DNA of 49,356 bases from Domibacillus robiginosus. GTDB lineage: Bacteria > Bacillota > Bacilli > Bacillales > Domibacillaceae. The notes below the pieces were generated by a model. It was not told the DNA's origin. It did not search any database and saw only the letters and a list, made by a program, of their open reading frames with translations. Position numbers and translations under genes: made by a program. The DNA lies in NCBI RefSeq assembly GCF_000966195.1, contig NZ_LAHL01000046.1, forward strand, positions 1 to 49,356, in the 5' to 3' direction. This document shows, in pieces, positions 40,771 through 49,356 of this stretch; position 1 is the first letter of the stretch; each line of letters begins with the position of its first letter.

Positions 40771-40804
40771 AGAACGCCTCTACAGTTGAGGCGTTCCTTC
40801 TTTT
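40771..40804 (+). terminator. Transporter gene terminator
   Basis: A 9-bp stem GAACGCCTC (40772-40780 with 40788-40796) followed by CTTCTTTT on the plus strand. The T-run is weak in the other direction. Confidence 0.8.
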
Positions 40805-40839
40805 AGATCATCTTGTTTTATTTAGAATGTTTATCCCTC

Positions 40840-41703
40840 TTAAAGCTTCCGGACAATAAATGTATTACTAAGAAGCTCCCAGTTTTGGGGAAATGGATAA
40901 CCCAGTACCCAATAACTGAGTCCTCTGAGATTATATGTTTTGACCAAATCGAATTTTGCTTTTGCACTGCGTGCGTCTTCAAACCAAACCTCATGGGAAC
41001 GCCCATTGCTGTCTACATAACGGTAATAAGGTGACTGGGTCACCTGGTCATACTTAATTTCCGCTCCATGCTGAACTGCTCTCCTGATTGCTTCCTGCAT
41101 GTCAAATGTTTCTGCTTCCTGCCCTTCTCTATGAGGCAGGAGCCAATCCCGGGCGTAAATCTGAAAGCCGAGCAGAATTTTATTTCTAGGAATGACTGTT
41201 ACCGCATAATCAAGAACACGCTTCATTTGGTTAACAGGTGAAATGGCCTGTGGGGGGCCTTTACGATATCCCCATTCATATGTCATCAGTACAACAAAAT
41301 CAAGAATACGCCCATGTGCCTCATAATCCTGCGCTTCGACTAACAATCCTTCCTGTTCAGCGCTTGTTTTTGGAGCAAGAGAGGAAGAAACAAAATAACC
41401 TTCAGCATGCAGCCGATCCACTGCTCTCTGAAGAAAACGATTATAGAATTGACGGTCCCTAGGTGCTACACTCTCAAAGTCGATATTTAGCCCGCGATAT
41501 TCTTTCCTTTTCATCGTCTCTATTACATTGGTCAATAGCGTTTCAACTAAACCTGAATTTGAAAGAATTGTGTGGGCAAGTTCTGTTCCTGCTTCTGTGC
41601 TGGAAAAATTCGTTATAGCCATTATGGGAACAACGCCGTTTGAAAGGGCAGCTTGTATAGCGGGAGTATCATCAACGGTTTCAAGGCTGCCATCTTCTTT
41701 CAT
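40840..41703 (-). CDS. GH18 domain fragment (C-terminal part of split hydrolase)
   Basis: The part of the broken gene after the stop that starts with the first possible ATG (41703). It lacks the first strand of the GH18 barrel (PIIDVNAFTYAF, encoded upstream of this ATG) and has no usable ribosome-binding site. It keeps GLNIDFESV and the C-terminal GLSYWVLGYPFPQNW. On its own it is unlikely to make an active enzyme. Confidence 0.6.
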   Translation of the reverse strand: MKEDGSLETVDDTPAIQAALSNGVVPIMAITNFSSTEAGTELAHTILSNSGLVETLLTNVIETMKRKEYRGLNIDFESVAPRDRQFYNRFLQRAVDRLHAEGYFVSSSLAPKTSAEQEGLLVEAQDYEAHGRILDFVVLMTYEWGYRKGPPQAISPVNQMKRVLDYAVTVIPRNKILLGFQIYARDWLLPHREGQEAETFDMQEAIRRAVQHGAEIKYDQVTQSPYYRYVDSNGRSHEVWFEDARSAKAKFDLVKTYNLRGLSYWVLGYPFPQNWELLSNTFIVRKL

Positions 41704-41838
41704 CCTATAAGCAAATGGACTAACATAAGTTAAATCATAAGCGACTTCACGTACCTCCCTGGCTCCCGTCTGCCCAAATGCATATGTAAAGGCATTTACA
41801 TCGATAATAGGCTTTGGTGGAGAGGGAATTCTTAAAAT

Positions 41839-42252
41839 TTAGCCGATATAAAGATATGAAGATGCTGTTAACCGGTTGGTCTGAACAATTGCTTGAACAG
41901 TTGTGCCATAGCGGCTGGCAATAACAAATAAACTCTCACCCACTGTCACTGTATGATACAATACCGGAATGGTAAGGACTTGTCCTGGATAGATAGCAGA
42001 CGGATTTGCCAGCCGATTCAGCTGCGTGATTTCCTGAATAGTAACATTATACGTACTCGCGATCTTCGCAAGCGTATCTCCCGGCTGAACGATGTATGGA
42101 AGGTAATGTTCCGGAATGACTAACGCCTGACCAGCCACCAGTCTGTCTGGATTTTCAAGGTCATTTACGCGAACAATCTGTGTAGCATCAACTCGATATT
42201 GTCTGGCAATACGCCAGAGTGAATCGCCGCTTTTTACTACATGGATTTTCAT
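41839..42252 (-). CDS. LysM fragment (N-terminal part of split hydrolase)
   Basis: Two complete LysM repeats and most of a third, ending at the ochre stop: 137 aa. No signal peptide, as in spore-targeted SleL. GGGG lies 7 nt before ATG 42252; the frame opens twelve codons earlier. If translated, it would be a small peptidoglycan-binding protein without a catalytic domain. Confidence 0.65.
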   Translation of the reverse strand: MKIHVVKSGDSLWRIARQYRVDATQIVRVNDLENPDRLVAGQALVIPEHYLPYIVQPGDTLAKIASTYNVTIQEITQLNRLANPSAIYPGQVLTIPVLYHTVTVGESLFVIASRYGTTVQAIVQTNRLTASSYLYIG

Positions 42253-42361
42253 CTTTACGCCCCGCTTTCCAACACAGTATCCATTCATCTTATTACCTGA
42301 AACATAGCAATATGTTAATTTACAATGTATCGATTAACTTAATATGATGTAAGGAGAACAA

Positions 42362-42404
42362 GAAAATAAAAAAGCTGGCGCCTTTTACATCGGGCAGCCA
42401 GCTT
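42362..42404 (-). terminator. rsmI terminator
   Basis: An 8-bp stem AAGCTGGC (42372-42379 with 42397-42404) followed by TTTTATTTTC on the minus strand. It ends the yaaO-to-rsmI gene run. Confidence 0.75.
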
Positions 42405-42427
42405 CTTTTTCAATGAATGAGGGAATC

Positions 42428-43300
42428 TTATGTATGGTAGGCAGTATAGACATCGCGCTTCGGCAGCCCACGTTCTTTTGCTACCTGCTTTACTGCTTCC
42501 TTTGATGTCATCTTTTGCTCTGTTACATACTGTTCAACGTGCGCTTCGATTGAAAGATCCTCCCACCACTCTGTTGTTTCCAAAGAATCGGGCGCTTTTT
42601 GATTTCCCTCTATAATAAGGCAAAACTCACCCATTATTTTCGATTCCTCGGCCCATATACGTGCTTCACCGATGGTACCGCGTAAAAACTCTTCAAACTT
42701 TTTTGTCAGCTCCCGGCATAAAACAACTTGCCGGTCTGCCCCCAAAAATTCTTCCATCAGTGTTAATGTTTCTTTTAAACGGTGAGGAGATTCATACAAA
42801 ATAAATGTTTCACGAAAAGCCGCTAGTTTTTCAAGCTCTTTCTTTTTTTCTTTTTTTCCCCGGCTTAAAAAGCCGTAAAAGTAAAAAGGCTGCGGCGCAA
42901 TACCTGATGCAATCAGTGCCGTTATGGCAGCATTTGCTCCCGGGAGCGGCACCACATTCACCTGATTTTCCAAGGCTAGCAGCACAAGCTCATGTCCTGG
43001 ATCTGAAATACAAGGTGTACCAGCATCACTCACAAGCGCAACAGTTTCACCCGATTGCACACGTTCAATGAGTTTGCGGCCGGCTGCTTCACTGCTGTGT
43101 TCATGGTAGCTGACAACAGGTGTCGCGATCTCGAAATAATTGCACAGCTTTTTCGTGTTGCGTGTATCTTCTGCTGCAATCACATCGGCTTCCTTCAAGA
43201 TACGCAGAGCCCGTATTGTCATGTCTTCTAAATTGCCGATAGGAACCGGAACAAGGTAAAGAAGCCCTTCTTCCCGTTCAAAACTTTTCTGTGATTTCAT
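42428..43300 (-). CDS. rsmI: 16S rRNA (cytidine-1402-2'-O)-methyltransferase
   Basis: SAM-dependent tetrapyrrole-methylase-fold enzyme. Motifs: [38 protein letters not shown] and [19 protein letters not shown] 43300 lies 6 nt after AGAGGTG; a GTG three codons earlier overlaps that site. About 290 aa. It overlaps yazA. It is the last gene of the tmk-holB gene run. Confidence 0.96.
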   Translation of the reverse strand: MKSQKSFEREEGLLYLVPVPIGNLEDMTIRALRILKEADVIAAEDTRNTKKLCNYFEIATPVVSYHEHSSEAAGRKLIERVQSGETVALVSDAGTPCISDPGHELVLLALENQVNVVPLPGANAAITALIASGIAPQPFYFYGFLSRGKKEKKKELEKLAAFRETFILYESPHRLKETLTLMEEFLGADRQVVLCRELTKKFEEFLRGTIGEARIWAEESKIMGEFCLIIEGNQKAPDSLETTEWWEDLSIEAHVEQYVTEQKMTSKEAVKQVAKERGLPKRDVYTAYHT

Positions 43301-43559
43301 CCTTTGCACCTCTTTTCTGTAAATAGTTCATTTTTTGGGGACGCGACAGCTGCTTAAACGCATATTCTGCCCGCATCGCTTCTTGCTTTGTTTCAAACGA
43401 TTCACTGTGAATAAGGGTAACCGGCCGGCGGGCTCGTGTATATTTTGCCCCTTTTCCTGCATTATGAACGCTTATCCGCCTGTCTAGATCATTTGTATAT
43501 CCTGCATACAATGACCCGTCTTTGCATTTAACGACGTAAAAATGGTGGCTCGTCTCCAT
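43278..43559 (-). CDS. yazA: GIY-YIG nuclease-domain protein YazA
   Basis: UPF0213-type small protein, 93 aa, with the nuclease core [20 protein letters not shown] and a conserved Arg in the following helix ([20 protein letters not shown]). Function in vivo is not known; it may act on DNA or RNA structures. It overlaps trmN6 by 32 bp and rsmI by 23 bp. Confidence 0.93.
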   Translation of the reverse strand: METSHHFYVVKCKDGSLYAGYTNDLDRRISVHNAGKGAKYTRARRPVTLIHSESFETKQEAMRAEYAFKQLSRPQKMNYLQKRGAKDEITEKF

Positions 43560-44292
43560 ATAGAAGAGTCCTCACTTCATCTGTATATTCGCCTTTATCA
43601 TCATACACAAAAAGCGGCGGCAAAATCTTTAAGTCCGGCGCTCCATCTTTTATCCCTTCGATGAGAACTGTATTGGCTTCTTTGTTTCCTGATTTCGGGT
43701 ATACAAAGCGAATCCGCTTCGGCTCGAGCCGGTATTTTCTCATCAGCATAACAATATCAAGCAAACGGCCAGGCCGATGGACAAAAGCCGCTTTTCCTCC
43801 CTGCTTTAAAAGCTGGGAAGCTGATACGATACAATCTTCGAGCGTACACATAATTTCATGTCGGGCAATTGCAAAATGCTCATTTACATTCATTTCGTTT
43901 TGAGATGGCGTTAAAAAATAAGGTGGGTTACACGTCACCAGCGTGTACTTTTCTTTTCCGAGCTGCTGTGGCGATTGCTTTAAATCACCGCACACCATCC
44001 CAATCTGCTCATCCAGACCATTATACGCTACGCTGCGGACTGCCATATCGTACAGGCGCTCCTGTATTTCCACACCGGTGATCGGCACCTTTGTTCTGGC
44101 TGACATCAAAAGCGGCACAACACCGTTGCCGGAACAAAGATCTACAATAGCACCGCGTGTTTTGGGCACAGATGCAAACCGTGCCAGCAGGACGGCATCC
44201 AATGAAAATGAAAAAACAGACGGGCTTTGAATAATACGCAGCTCTTCCGCCAGCAGGTAATCAAGTCTCTCATCTTGTTTTAATTCAACCAT
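43528..44292 (-). CDS. trmN6: tRNA1(Val) (adenine-37-N6)-methyltransferase family protein (YabB)
   Basis: SAM-binding motif [18 protein letters not shown] and the adenine-N6 catalytic motif TCNPPYF. Homologous to E. coli TrmN6 and B. subtilis YabB; the exact substrate in Bacillus is inferred from the family. ATG 44292 is 6 nt after AAGGAGT; the frame opens seven codons earlier. About 254 aa. Confidence 0.92.
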   Translation of the reverse strand: MVELKQDERLDYLLAEELRIIQSPSVFSFSLDAVLLARFASVPKTRGAIVDLCSGNGVVPLLMSARTKVPITGVEIQERLYDMAVRSVAYNGLDEQIGMVCGDLKQSPQQLGKEKYTLVTCNPPYFLTPSQNEMNVNEHFAIARHEIMCTLEDCIVSASQLLKQGGKAAFVHRPGRLLDIVMLMRKYRLEPKRIRFVYPKSGNKEANTVLIEGIKDGAPDLKILPPLFVYDDKGEYTDEVRTLLYGDEPPFLRR

Positions 44293-44310
44293 ATTCTTAC
44301 TCCTTTTGCA

Positions 44311-44338
44311 CAAAAGAACCTTCCTTTTCCAAGGAAGG
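44311..44338 (-). terminator. Possible attenuator after yabA
   Basis: Stem CCTTCCTT (44319-44326 with 44331-44338) followed by TTCTTTTG on the minus strand, between yabA and trmN6. The T-run is interrupted, so termination may be partial. Confidence 0.5.
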
Positions 44339-44349
44339 CTTTGACCACA

Positions 44350-44721
44350 TTATTTTTTATTTAAAAAGGATAAGCAAAACAAACAGTCTTCATCTTTACG
44401 CGGGCTGCCGAAATGTACGCTACATATATGAAACCCTTCCTGGTAAAGACGAGCCAGGTTGTCATACCCTTCACCGATATCTGCTCCACGTACTTGAACG
44501 TTAGCAGCTCCTGACACTTTCCGCTCCTGATGATCTAACTCTTCAAGACGGCGGCGCAAGTGATCGTTTTCAATCAGCAATGAATTATTTTCTTCAAGTA
44601 TTTCAGCAAGCTGTACCTTCACTTCGCCAAGTTGCTGGTACAATTCTCCAATTTGCAGCTCCATATGGCTGACAGAATCAAAAATACCTTTCTTATCTAG
44701 CTTTTCCACCGTCTCAATCAC
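44350..44721 (-). CDS. yabA: Replication initiation control protein YabA
   Basis: Binds DnaA and DnaN to limit initiation. N-terminal leucine-rich coiled coil ([20 protein letters not shown]) for tetramers; C-terminal zinc-binding region [18 protein letters not shown] and FCLSFLNKK. 123 aa from GTG 44721; the conserved part starts at LDKKGIFD, so GTG 44709 is another possible start. It overlaps ricT by 8 bp. Confidence 0.95.
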   Translation of the reverse strand: MIETVEKLDKKGIFDSVSHMELQIGELYQQLGEVKVQLAEILEENNSLLIENDHLRRRLEELDHQERKVSGAANVQVRGADIGEGYDNLARLYQEGFHICSVHFGSPRKDEDCLFCLSFLNKK

Positions 44722-45541
44722 CTGCTTTCACAGAAACGGCTCCCTCTCTCCCGATCTCATCAGACGAGAACTCAAGCGTCCGTTCTAATTCCGGAATATG
44801 CACCTGTACGAGCCGTTCTAAAATATTTAAGCCCGTTACACGACCGTTTCCGCTTGGCGTTTTCACTTTTTGTCCCACATCTGGTAACTCACGGCGCGCA
44901 TCCTCATACTCATCGTTTTCATACTTTAAACAGCACATTAGCCGGCCGCATAAACCGGAAATTTTTGCTGGATTAAGGGATAAGTTTTGGTCTTTTGCCA
45001 TCTTGATCGAAACAGGTTCAAAATCACCAAGAAATGTTGAACAGCAAAGCATCCGTCCGCATGGTCCAATACCGCCAAGCATTTTTGCTTCATCCCGGAC
45101 ACCGATCTGCCGCAGCTCAATTCGCGTCCGGAAAATCGATGCCAAATCTTTTACGAGCTCACGGAAATCAACGCGTCCATCGGCTGTAAAGTAAAAAATC
45201 ACTTTATTACGGTCAAAGGTATATTCCACATCGACCAGCTTCATATCAAGCTTATGCTCGAGAATTTTGCTCGTACATGTTTCAAAAGCGTTCATAGCTG
45301 CTTCACTGTTTTCTTGAACAGCTAAACGGTCTTTTTGATCCGCCGCCCGGATCACTTTTTTCAGTGGCAGAACAACATCATCTTCATCAACATCCTTTGG
45401 CCCAACGACAACATGTCCATATTCAACCCCGCGCACGGTTTCCACAATTACGTGGTCTTCCTTTTGAATACCGAGATCGCCTGGATCAAAATAATATATT
45501 TTACCCGCTTGCTTGAAGCGTACACCTACTACATTACACAA
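44714..45541 (-). CDS. ricT: RicT (YaaT), Fe-S protein of the RicAFT complex
   Basis: PSP1-domain protein that, with RicA and RicF, carries [4Fe-4S] clusters and promotes maturation of mRNAs by RNase Y; needed for competence, biofilm and sporulation in B. subtilis. Cluster cysteines lie in [19 protein letters not shown] and [17 protein letters not shown]. 275 aa. It overlaps holB by 8 bp and yabA by 8 bp. Confidence 0.96.
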   Translation of the reverse strand: MCNVVGVRFKQAGKIYYFDPGDLGIQKEDHVIVETVRGVEYGHVVVGPKDVDEDDVVLPLKKVIRAADQKDRLAVQENSEAAMNAFETCTSKILEHKLDMKLVDVEYTFDRNKVIFYFTADGRVDFRELVKDLASIFRTRIELRQIGVRDEAKMLGGIGPCGRMLCCSTFLGDFEPVSIKMAKDQNLSLNPAKISGLCGRLMCCLKYENDEYEDARRELPDVGQKVKTPSGNGRVTGLNILERLVQVHIPELERTLEFSSDEIGREGAVSVKAGD

Positions 45542-46550
45542 AGGCGTGTCCCCCCTGTAACTTTAACAAAAGCTGCTCCATTAGCAGCTGCTGGTTCATA
45601 TTGCGGCTAAGCTTGCGTTTCGCTTCTAGAATAAACGCCATCCGCTCTGCCAGCGCTTCCGCTGACAAGTGCAGAGCATCCTGTTGAAAAGAAGCGAGAC
45701 GGTCGGGAAATGCAAGACCTTTTTCTTCCCCGGTCATAATGGAGAGCAAATCCCTGTAAATGAGAACAAAAAGATCGAGGGCAAGACTGACCTGTTGTTT
45801 CTCTTTAAAGTGGGAATGAAAATCTTCTGAAAGCGAAACAATGGCTGAGAGCCTGCCGCCTTTTAGACCTTCGTATAATTTTAACACTACTGACCGTGCC
45901 TGTGCAAACCACTCATCATGTGCGAGTTGAAGCGCTTCATCTACATGGTTGGTCAATTTTGATACGATGGAAGCCATCGGAATGCTGATTTCTTCTTCTA
46001 TCAGCCGTTTCTTTAGCTGTTCTGAATCAATGGGACGAAAAGTAAGCTGCTGACAGCGTGACAAAATGGTTGGAAGTACCAGACTGCTTCTTTCTGTTAA
46101 TAAAAAAGCAGCCGTACGGGCGGATGGCTCTTCTAAAAATTTTAGCAGGCTGTTCGCCGCACTTGCCGTCATTTTGTCTGCCTGATTGATAATATATACT
46201 TTCCAGCCGGATTCAACCGCGGTTTTCTTGAATTCCTGCTGTAAAAATTGAATTTGCTCTTTCTTGATCGACAAGCCATCCGGCTCAATCACATGAAGAT
46301 CGGGATGATTGCCATTTTGGATACGCCGGCAGTTGATGCACGACCCACACGGCTGGTACCCATCCAGTGGTTCCCGACAAAATAAGCTTTTTGCAAATAG
46401 CAGAGCCGTTTCTTTTTTTCCGGTTCCCGGATCACCTTCAAACAAATAAGCATGCGCTACACGGTCACGAAGTAAACTGTTTTCAATCATCCTCATAACG
46501 ATGGGCTGGCGTGCTTCTGCTTCTTTCCACGGGTTAGACACGAACTTCAC
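45534..46550 (-). CDS. holB: DNA polymerase III delta' subunit
   Basis: Clamp-loader subunit. AAA+ fold with FEGDPGTGKKETALLFAKSL and the zinc cysteines CREPLDGYQPCGSCINC; SRC motif as LSRCQQL; RFC-type C-terminal domain. 338 aa. It starts 5 bp after the darA stop, so yaaR, which separates them in B. subtilis, is missing. It is followed by ricT with overlap. Confidence 0.95.
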   Translation of the reverse strand: MKFVSNPWKEAEARQPIVMRMIENSLLRDRVAHAYLFEGDPGTGKKETALLFAKSLFCREPLDGYQPCGSCINCRRIQNGNHPDLHVIEPDGLSIKKEQIQFLQQEFKKTAVESGWKVYIINQADKMTASAANSLLKFLEEPSARTAAFLLTERSSLVLPTILSRCQQLTFRPIDSEQLKKRLIEEEISIPMASIVSKLTNHVDEALQLAHDEWFAQARSVVLKLYEGLKGGRLSAIVSLSEDFHSHFKEKQQVSLALDLFVLIYRDLLSIMTGEEKGLAFPDRLASFQQDALHLSAEALAERMAFILEAKRKLSRNMNQQLLMEQLLLKLQGGHAFV

Positions 46551-46555
46551 ACCCT

Positions 46556-46897
<342 letters not shown>

Positions 46898-46913
46898 TTA
46901 CAGGCTTTCTTTT

Positions 46914-46922
46914 ATTATACCA
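46914..46922 (-). promoter_or_regulatory. Possible extended -10 promoter of darA
   Basis: TGGTATAAT on the minus strand (TATAAT at 46914-46919) just after the tmk stop. No good -35 at the right distance. Confidence 0.4.
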
Positions 46923-46928
46923 AATCTT

Positions 46929-47555
46929 TTAGCCGAGCACTTTCTCAATTTGGGAAAGTGCTGAGCGATACACTTGCTCCTGCTCTTGCTCTGCATCAAT
47001 AATCACGATACGATCCCGATTCGAATCGGCCAGTTTCAAGTATCCTTCCCGTACTTTCTGGTGAAAAGAAAGACCCTCTAAATCAAGCCGGTTTACTTCC
47101 CGTCCGTTATGACGATGAATACGAGCAAGCCCAATTTCAGGGCGCACATCAAACAATAATGTTAATGCAGGCATCATGCCATCAATCGCGAAAGCATTAA
47201 TAGAGGCTACTTCCTCCATGCCGAGCCCTCTTGCATATCCCTGGTATGCAAGGGAACTGTCTACAAACCGGTCACAAAGAACAATACAGCCTTTTTGAAG
47301 TGCTGGCACTACTTTTTCCGCCAGGTGCTGACGGCGGGCAGCTGCATAGAGCAATGCTTCTGTACGTGCATCCATCTCTGTATTGTTTGTATTTAAAATA
47401 ACCGAGCGTATTTGTTCTGCGATGGCTATACCGCCTGGTTCTCTCGTTTGAACAACCGGATGCCCTTTTTTTTCAAGCTCTTCCACAACTCGCTGGAGCA
47501 CAGTTGTTTTACCGGCTCCTTCTGGTCCTTCTATTGTAATAAACAATCCTGACAC
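46929..47555 (-). CDS. tmk: Thymidylate kinase
   Basis: Phosphorylates dTMP to dTDP. P-loop [13 protein letters not shown], DRx motif [14 protein letters not shown] and LID region [13 protein letters not shown]. The start is GTG 47555, 7 nt after AAGGAG, one base after the yaaO stop (TAATGTG); the frame opens nine codons earlier inside yaaO. 208 aa. The last codons form a hairpin (AGCACTTTC ... GAAAGTGCT) without a U-run. Confidence 0.96.
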   Translation of the reverse strand: MSGLFITIEGPEGAGKTTVLQRVVEELEKKGHPVVQTREPGGIAIAEQIRSVILNTNNTEMDARTEALLYAAARRQHLAEKVVPALQKGCIVLCDRFVDSSLAYQGYARGLGMEEVASINAFAIDGMMPALTLLFDVRPEIGLARIHRHNGREVNRLDLEGLSFHQKVREGYLKLADSNRDRIVIIDAEQEQEQVYRSALSQIEKVLG

Positions 47556-47556
47556 A

Positions 47557-48960
47557 TTAGTTCTCCTTCCGAAACACAACAAGCTTCTTTTCGTTCAATT
47601 TTTCGCCTCCATGAAAGCGGGCACCTTGACTGATCAGCCAATCAATGCGTTCAACATGATCATTTGAAATCCGTTCCCCTTCCATTACAAGCGGTATACC
47701 GGGCGGGTAGGGAATAATCATTTCTGCTGCGATTTGACCGGCTGCCTCTTTCAAGAAAACAGCTTCTCTTTTGGAGCAACTATGCTCATTATAAGGCAAG
47801 ACGAGTGTAGATACATGATCAGATGGCAAATTTTTCGCAAAAGAAGGAGAAGTTTTTCTAGCCTTGAACGGTAAAGTGCTTAGTTGTTGAACCACTTTTT
47901 TTTCAAATAGCTTCTCTCCAGCTTTTAAAAGCGGAAAAATGAAAAGAACTTGATAAGGATCAGCCAGTTCAATATATATGTCTGCTGCCTCCAACAAATG
48001 CTGAAGTTCGTAGCCCGTAAGTCCATCGGCTCTCACCAGCAGTTTGTACGGATCATCAACGAATATACAGGTAAAGCCTTTTAATTGAAGAAGCTGAGCC
48101 ACTCTTTTTTTAACCGACATAGCGTACAAATGATCTTTTTCTGTATACGAAGCAAAATAAGAGCGGGCGTAATCTAAAGAAGCCATAATCGGATAGGATG
48201 GACTGCTTGACTGCAAAGCCTGCAGGTAAAAATGAATACGCGTACGATCTATCCGAGGAGAACGGATATGAAGATAAGCTCCCATTGTCATTGCAGGAAG
48301 CATTTTATGCGCAGACTGAACTACTATATCCGCACCCAGCTCCAAAGCGCTCATCGGCATTTCTTTTTCTATAACTCCAAAGTGTGCGCCGTGTGCTTCA
48401 TCAACAAGCACCAGGGAATCATGAGACTTTGCAACAGCCGCCAGTTCCTGAAAAGAACCGGTTATTCCATAATACGTCGGATACGTAAAAATGACCGCTT
48501 TACTTTCAGGATATTTTTTGTACGCTTCCATTAATGTCTGCTTTGATACTTGGGCTGCTGTCTGTGTATGTTCATCAAAATCAGGTGTTAAAAAAACAGG
48601 GAAGACTTGAGCCATTTTCAAAGCATTTAACACGGACTTATGGCAATTGCGCTGAACAAATACAGTGTCATCTTTTGAAAGTGTACCGAGAATCATGGTA
48701 AGATTGCCAACGGTGCTCCCATTCACAAGAAACTTACTTTCCACTGTATGATGTAAATCAGAAAGCAAGTCTTCTGACTCCTTTATACATTCCTCTGGAG
48801 CATGAAGGTCATCCAGCCCGTTTAACTCTGTTATATCCAGTGAAAGATCCATCCAGGAAGCAAGCAGGCCATTTTTGTGACCAGGCACATGAAAAGAAAC
48901 AGATTCCTTCTGCTTATGCTTTTTTAAAGCATCCAGAAGTGGCATACGAGAATGATTCAT
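47557..48960 (-). CDS. yaaO: Orn/Lys/Arg decarboxylase family protein YaaO
   Basis: Fold-type I PLP enzyme. PLP lysine K219 in [13 protein letters not shown] aspartate D187 in [10 protein letters not shown], substrate-side [10 protein letters not shown] and [10 protein letters not shown] near the N terminus. 467 aa, the short form without the response-regulator wing. Related to B. subtilis SpeA (arginine decarboxylase); the amino acid used cannot be told. ATG with AAAAGGAGAG. It is the first gene after the rRNA operon and shares its transcript with tmk. Confidence 0.92.
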   Translation of the reverse strand: MNHSRMPLLDALKKHKQKESVSFHVPGHKNGLLASWMDLSLDITELNGLDDLHAPEECIKESEDLLSDLHHTVESKFLVNGSTVGNLTMILGTLSKDDTVFVQRNCHKSVLNALKMAQVFPVFLTPDFDEHTQTAAQVSKQTLMEAYKKYPESKAVIFTYPTYYGITGSFQELAAVAKSHDSLVLVDEAHGAHFGVIEKEMPMSALELGADIVVQSAHKMLPAMTMGAYLHIRSPRIDRTRIHFYLQALQSSSPSYPIMASLDYARSYFASYTEKDHLYAMSVKKRVAQLLQLKGFTCIFVDDPYKLLVRADGLTGYELQHLLEAADIYIELADPYQVLFIFPLLKAGEKLFEKKVVQQLSTLPFKARKTSPSFAKNLPSDHVSTLVLPYNEHSCSKREAVFLKEAAGQIAAEMIIPYPPGIPLVMEGERISNDHVERIDWLISQGARFHGGEKLNEKKLVVFRKEN

Positions 48961-48990
48961 TTATGAACTCTCCTTTTTACGTAAGCAATA

Positions 48991-49021
48991 TAAAAAAAGA
49001 GATGACACAAGGTCATCTCTT
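48991..49021 (-). terminator. rRNA operon terminator
   Basis: A perfect 10-bp stem AAGAGATGAC (48997-49006 with 49012-49021) followed by TTTTTTTA on the minus strand, just after 5S. Confidence 0.9.
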
Positions 49022-49030
49022 TTGATTGTT

Positions 49031-49146
<116 letters not shown>

Positions 49147-49279
49147 CTATGAAGTTTGAAAGAAGTGTTCTTTCAAAACTGGATAGAAGCTTGCATTGTA
49201 TGGGCAAAAACCTTTCGGTTACACGCCATGTGTTGTCCAGCTCAGGCAGCCAGATACGACTGCCTTCCGCTTTTCGATT

Positions 49280-49356
49280 GATTAAGTCCTCGATCGATTA
49301 GTATTCGTCAGCTCCATGCGTCGCCGCACTTCCACCTCGAACCTATCTACCTCGTC
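49280..49356 (-). rRNA. rrl: 23S ribosomal RNA, 3' end only
   Basis: On the minus strand the conserved 23S ending GGAGCTGACGAATACTAATC followed by GATCGAGGACTTAA. About 77 nt are in the window; the rest lies to the right. The 133-bp spacer to 5S carries a hairpin around TTTGAAAG/CTTTCAAA. Confidence 0.93.

Larger units (their letters stand above)
40840..42252 (-). pseudogene. yaaH: LysM-GH18 spore cortex hydrolase (SleL/YaaH-like) with in-frame ochre stop
   Basis: Reading one frame throughout, the gene encodes three LysM repeats (starting MKIHVVKSGDSLWRIARQ) and then a glycoside hydrolase family 18 domain with the catalytic region GLNIDFESV. The reading is broken by a single TAA at 41839-41841, inside the third LysM repeat (SSYLYIG-stop-ILRIPSPPKP). 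Family members have a residue such as Gln here (GQ-x-L-x-IP), so one CAA to TAA change would explain it. Both flanks are otherwise intact and in frame. SleL/YaaH removes muramic-lactam cortex fragments at germination. Either the gene is inactive, or the stop is a sequencing error or is read through. Confidence 0.85.

Noticed and set aside
42290-42360. sigma-E promoter for the broken yaaH-like gene
   Set aside because: Elements like TCATATT and GATACATT are present but only 9 bp apart, too close for sigma-E.
42930-42960. Palindrome GCTCCCGGGAGC, similar to the centre of a Noc-binding site
   Set aside because: It encodes the conserved PLPGANA loop of RsmI and lacks the ATTT/AAAT flanks of the Noc site.
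46929-46965. Hairpin AGCACTTTC/GAAAGTGCT at the end of tmk
   Set aside because: No U-run follows in the transcribed direction and it lies in coding sequence, so I do not call it a terminator.

Overview
The window is a stretch of a Bacillaceae-type (low-GC Gram-positive, endospore-forming) chromosome close to the replication origin. It is bounded on the left by the 5' end of a 16S rRNA gene and on the right by a 5S gene and the 3' end of a 23S gene, all on the minus strand. The gene order follows the block between rrnA and rrnJ/W in Bacillus subtilis, shown here in reverse orientation (lysS at the left, yaaO-tmk at the right). Sporulation genes (spoIIE, yabP, yabQ, spoVT, spoVG, yabS, yabT), Spo0A-type boxes and sigma-B- and sigma-H-like promoters point to a spore former. 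Several B. subtilis genes of this block are absent (pabB-pabA-pabC, yacD, yazB, fin, sspF, yabG, yabE, yaaR), so it is not a close B. subtilis relative. I cannot name the genus from this sequence.

Layout from left to right; genes are on the minus strand unless stated, so transcription runs right to left. 1-423: 16S start and tandem rrn promoters. 424-4636: folate and translation operon folP-folB-folK-dusB-lysS. 4710-5630: cysK. 5774-7432: coaX-hslO. 7539-9548: ftsH. 9653-13202: yabS-yabT-tilS-hpt. 13256-15730: spoIIE. 15919-16210: tRNA-Met and tRNA-Glu on the plus strand with a large palindrome between them. 16249-17343: an enolase-superfamily dipeptide epimerase. 17457-20930: mazG-rqcP, yabP-yabQ-divIC and yabR. 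20937-22493: MOP flippase yabM. 22573-27352: pth, mfd, spoVT. 27450-30576: glmU-prs and ctc. 30749-33717: veg, ispE, purR-ridA, spoVG. 34041-35476: rnmV-ksgA. 35634-38429: metG-tatD with a parS site between them. 38813-40744 (plus strand): abrB and an ArsB/NhaD-like transporter. 40840-42252: a LysM/GH18 spore-wall hydrolase broken by one in-frame stop. 42428-48960: yaaO-tmk-darA-holB-ricT-yabA-trmN6-yazA-rsmI. 49031-49356: 5S and 23S rRNA.

The genes serve growth and the start of sporulation: translation (LysRS, MetRS, TilS, DusB, KsgA, RsmI, TrmN6, RnmV, Pth, RqcP), replication and its control (HolB, YabA, Tmk, parS), nucleotide, folate, CoA and cell-wall precursors (Prs, Hpt, PurR, Fol enzymes, CoaX, GlmU, IspE), stress and proteostasis (FtsH, HslO, Mfd, Ctc), division (DivIC) and sporulation. 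The parts most worth a second look are regulatory or structural rather than a new enzyme system: a perfect parS, Spo0A boxes at spoIIE and abrB, paired PurBoxes before purR, the palindrome between the tRNAs, and the ochre-interrupted hydrolase. I saw no CRISPR array, insertion sequence or prophage.
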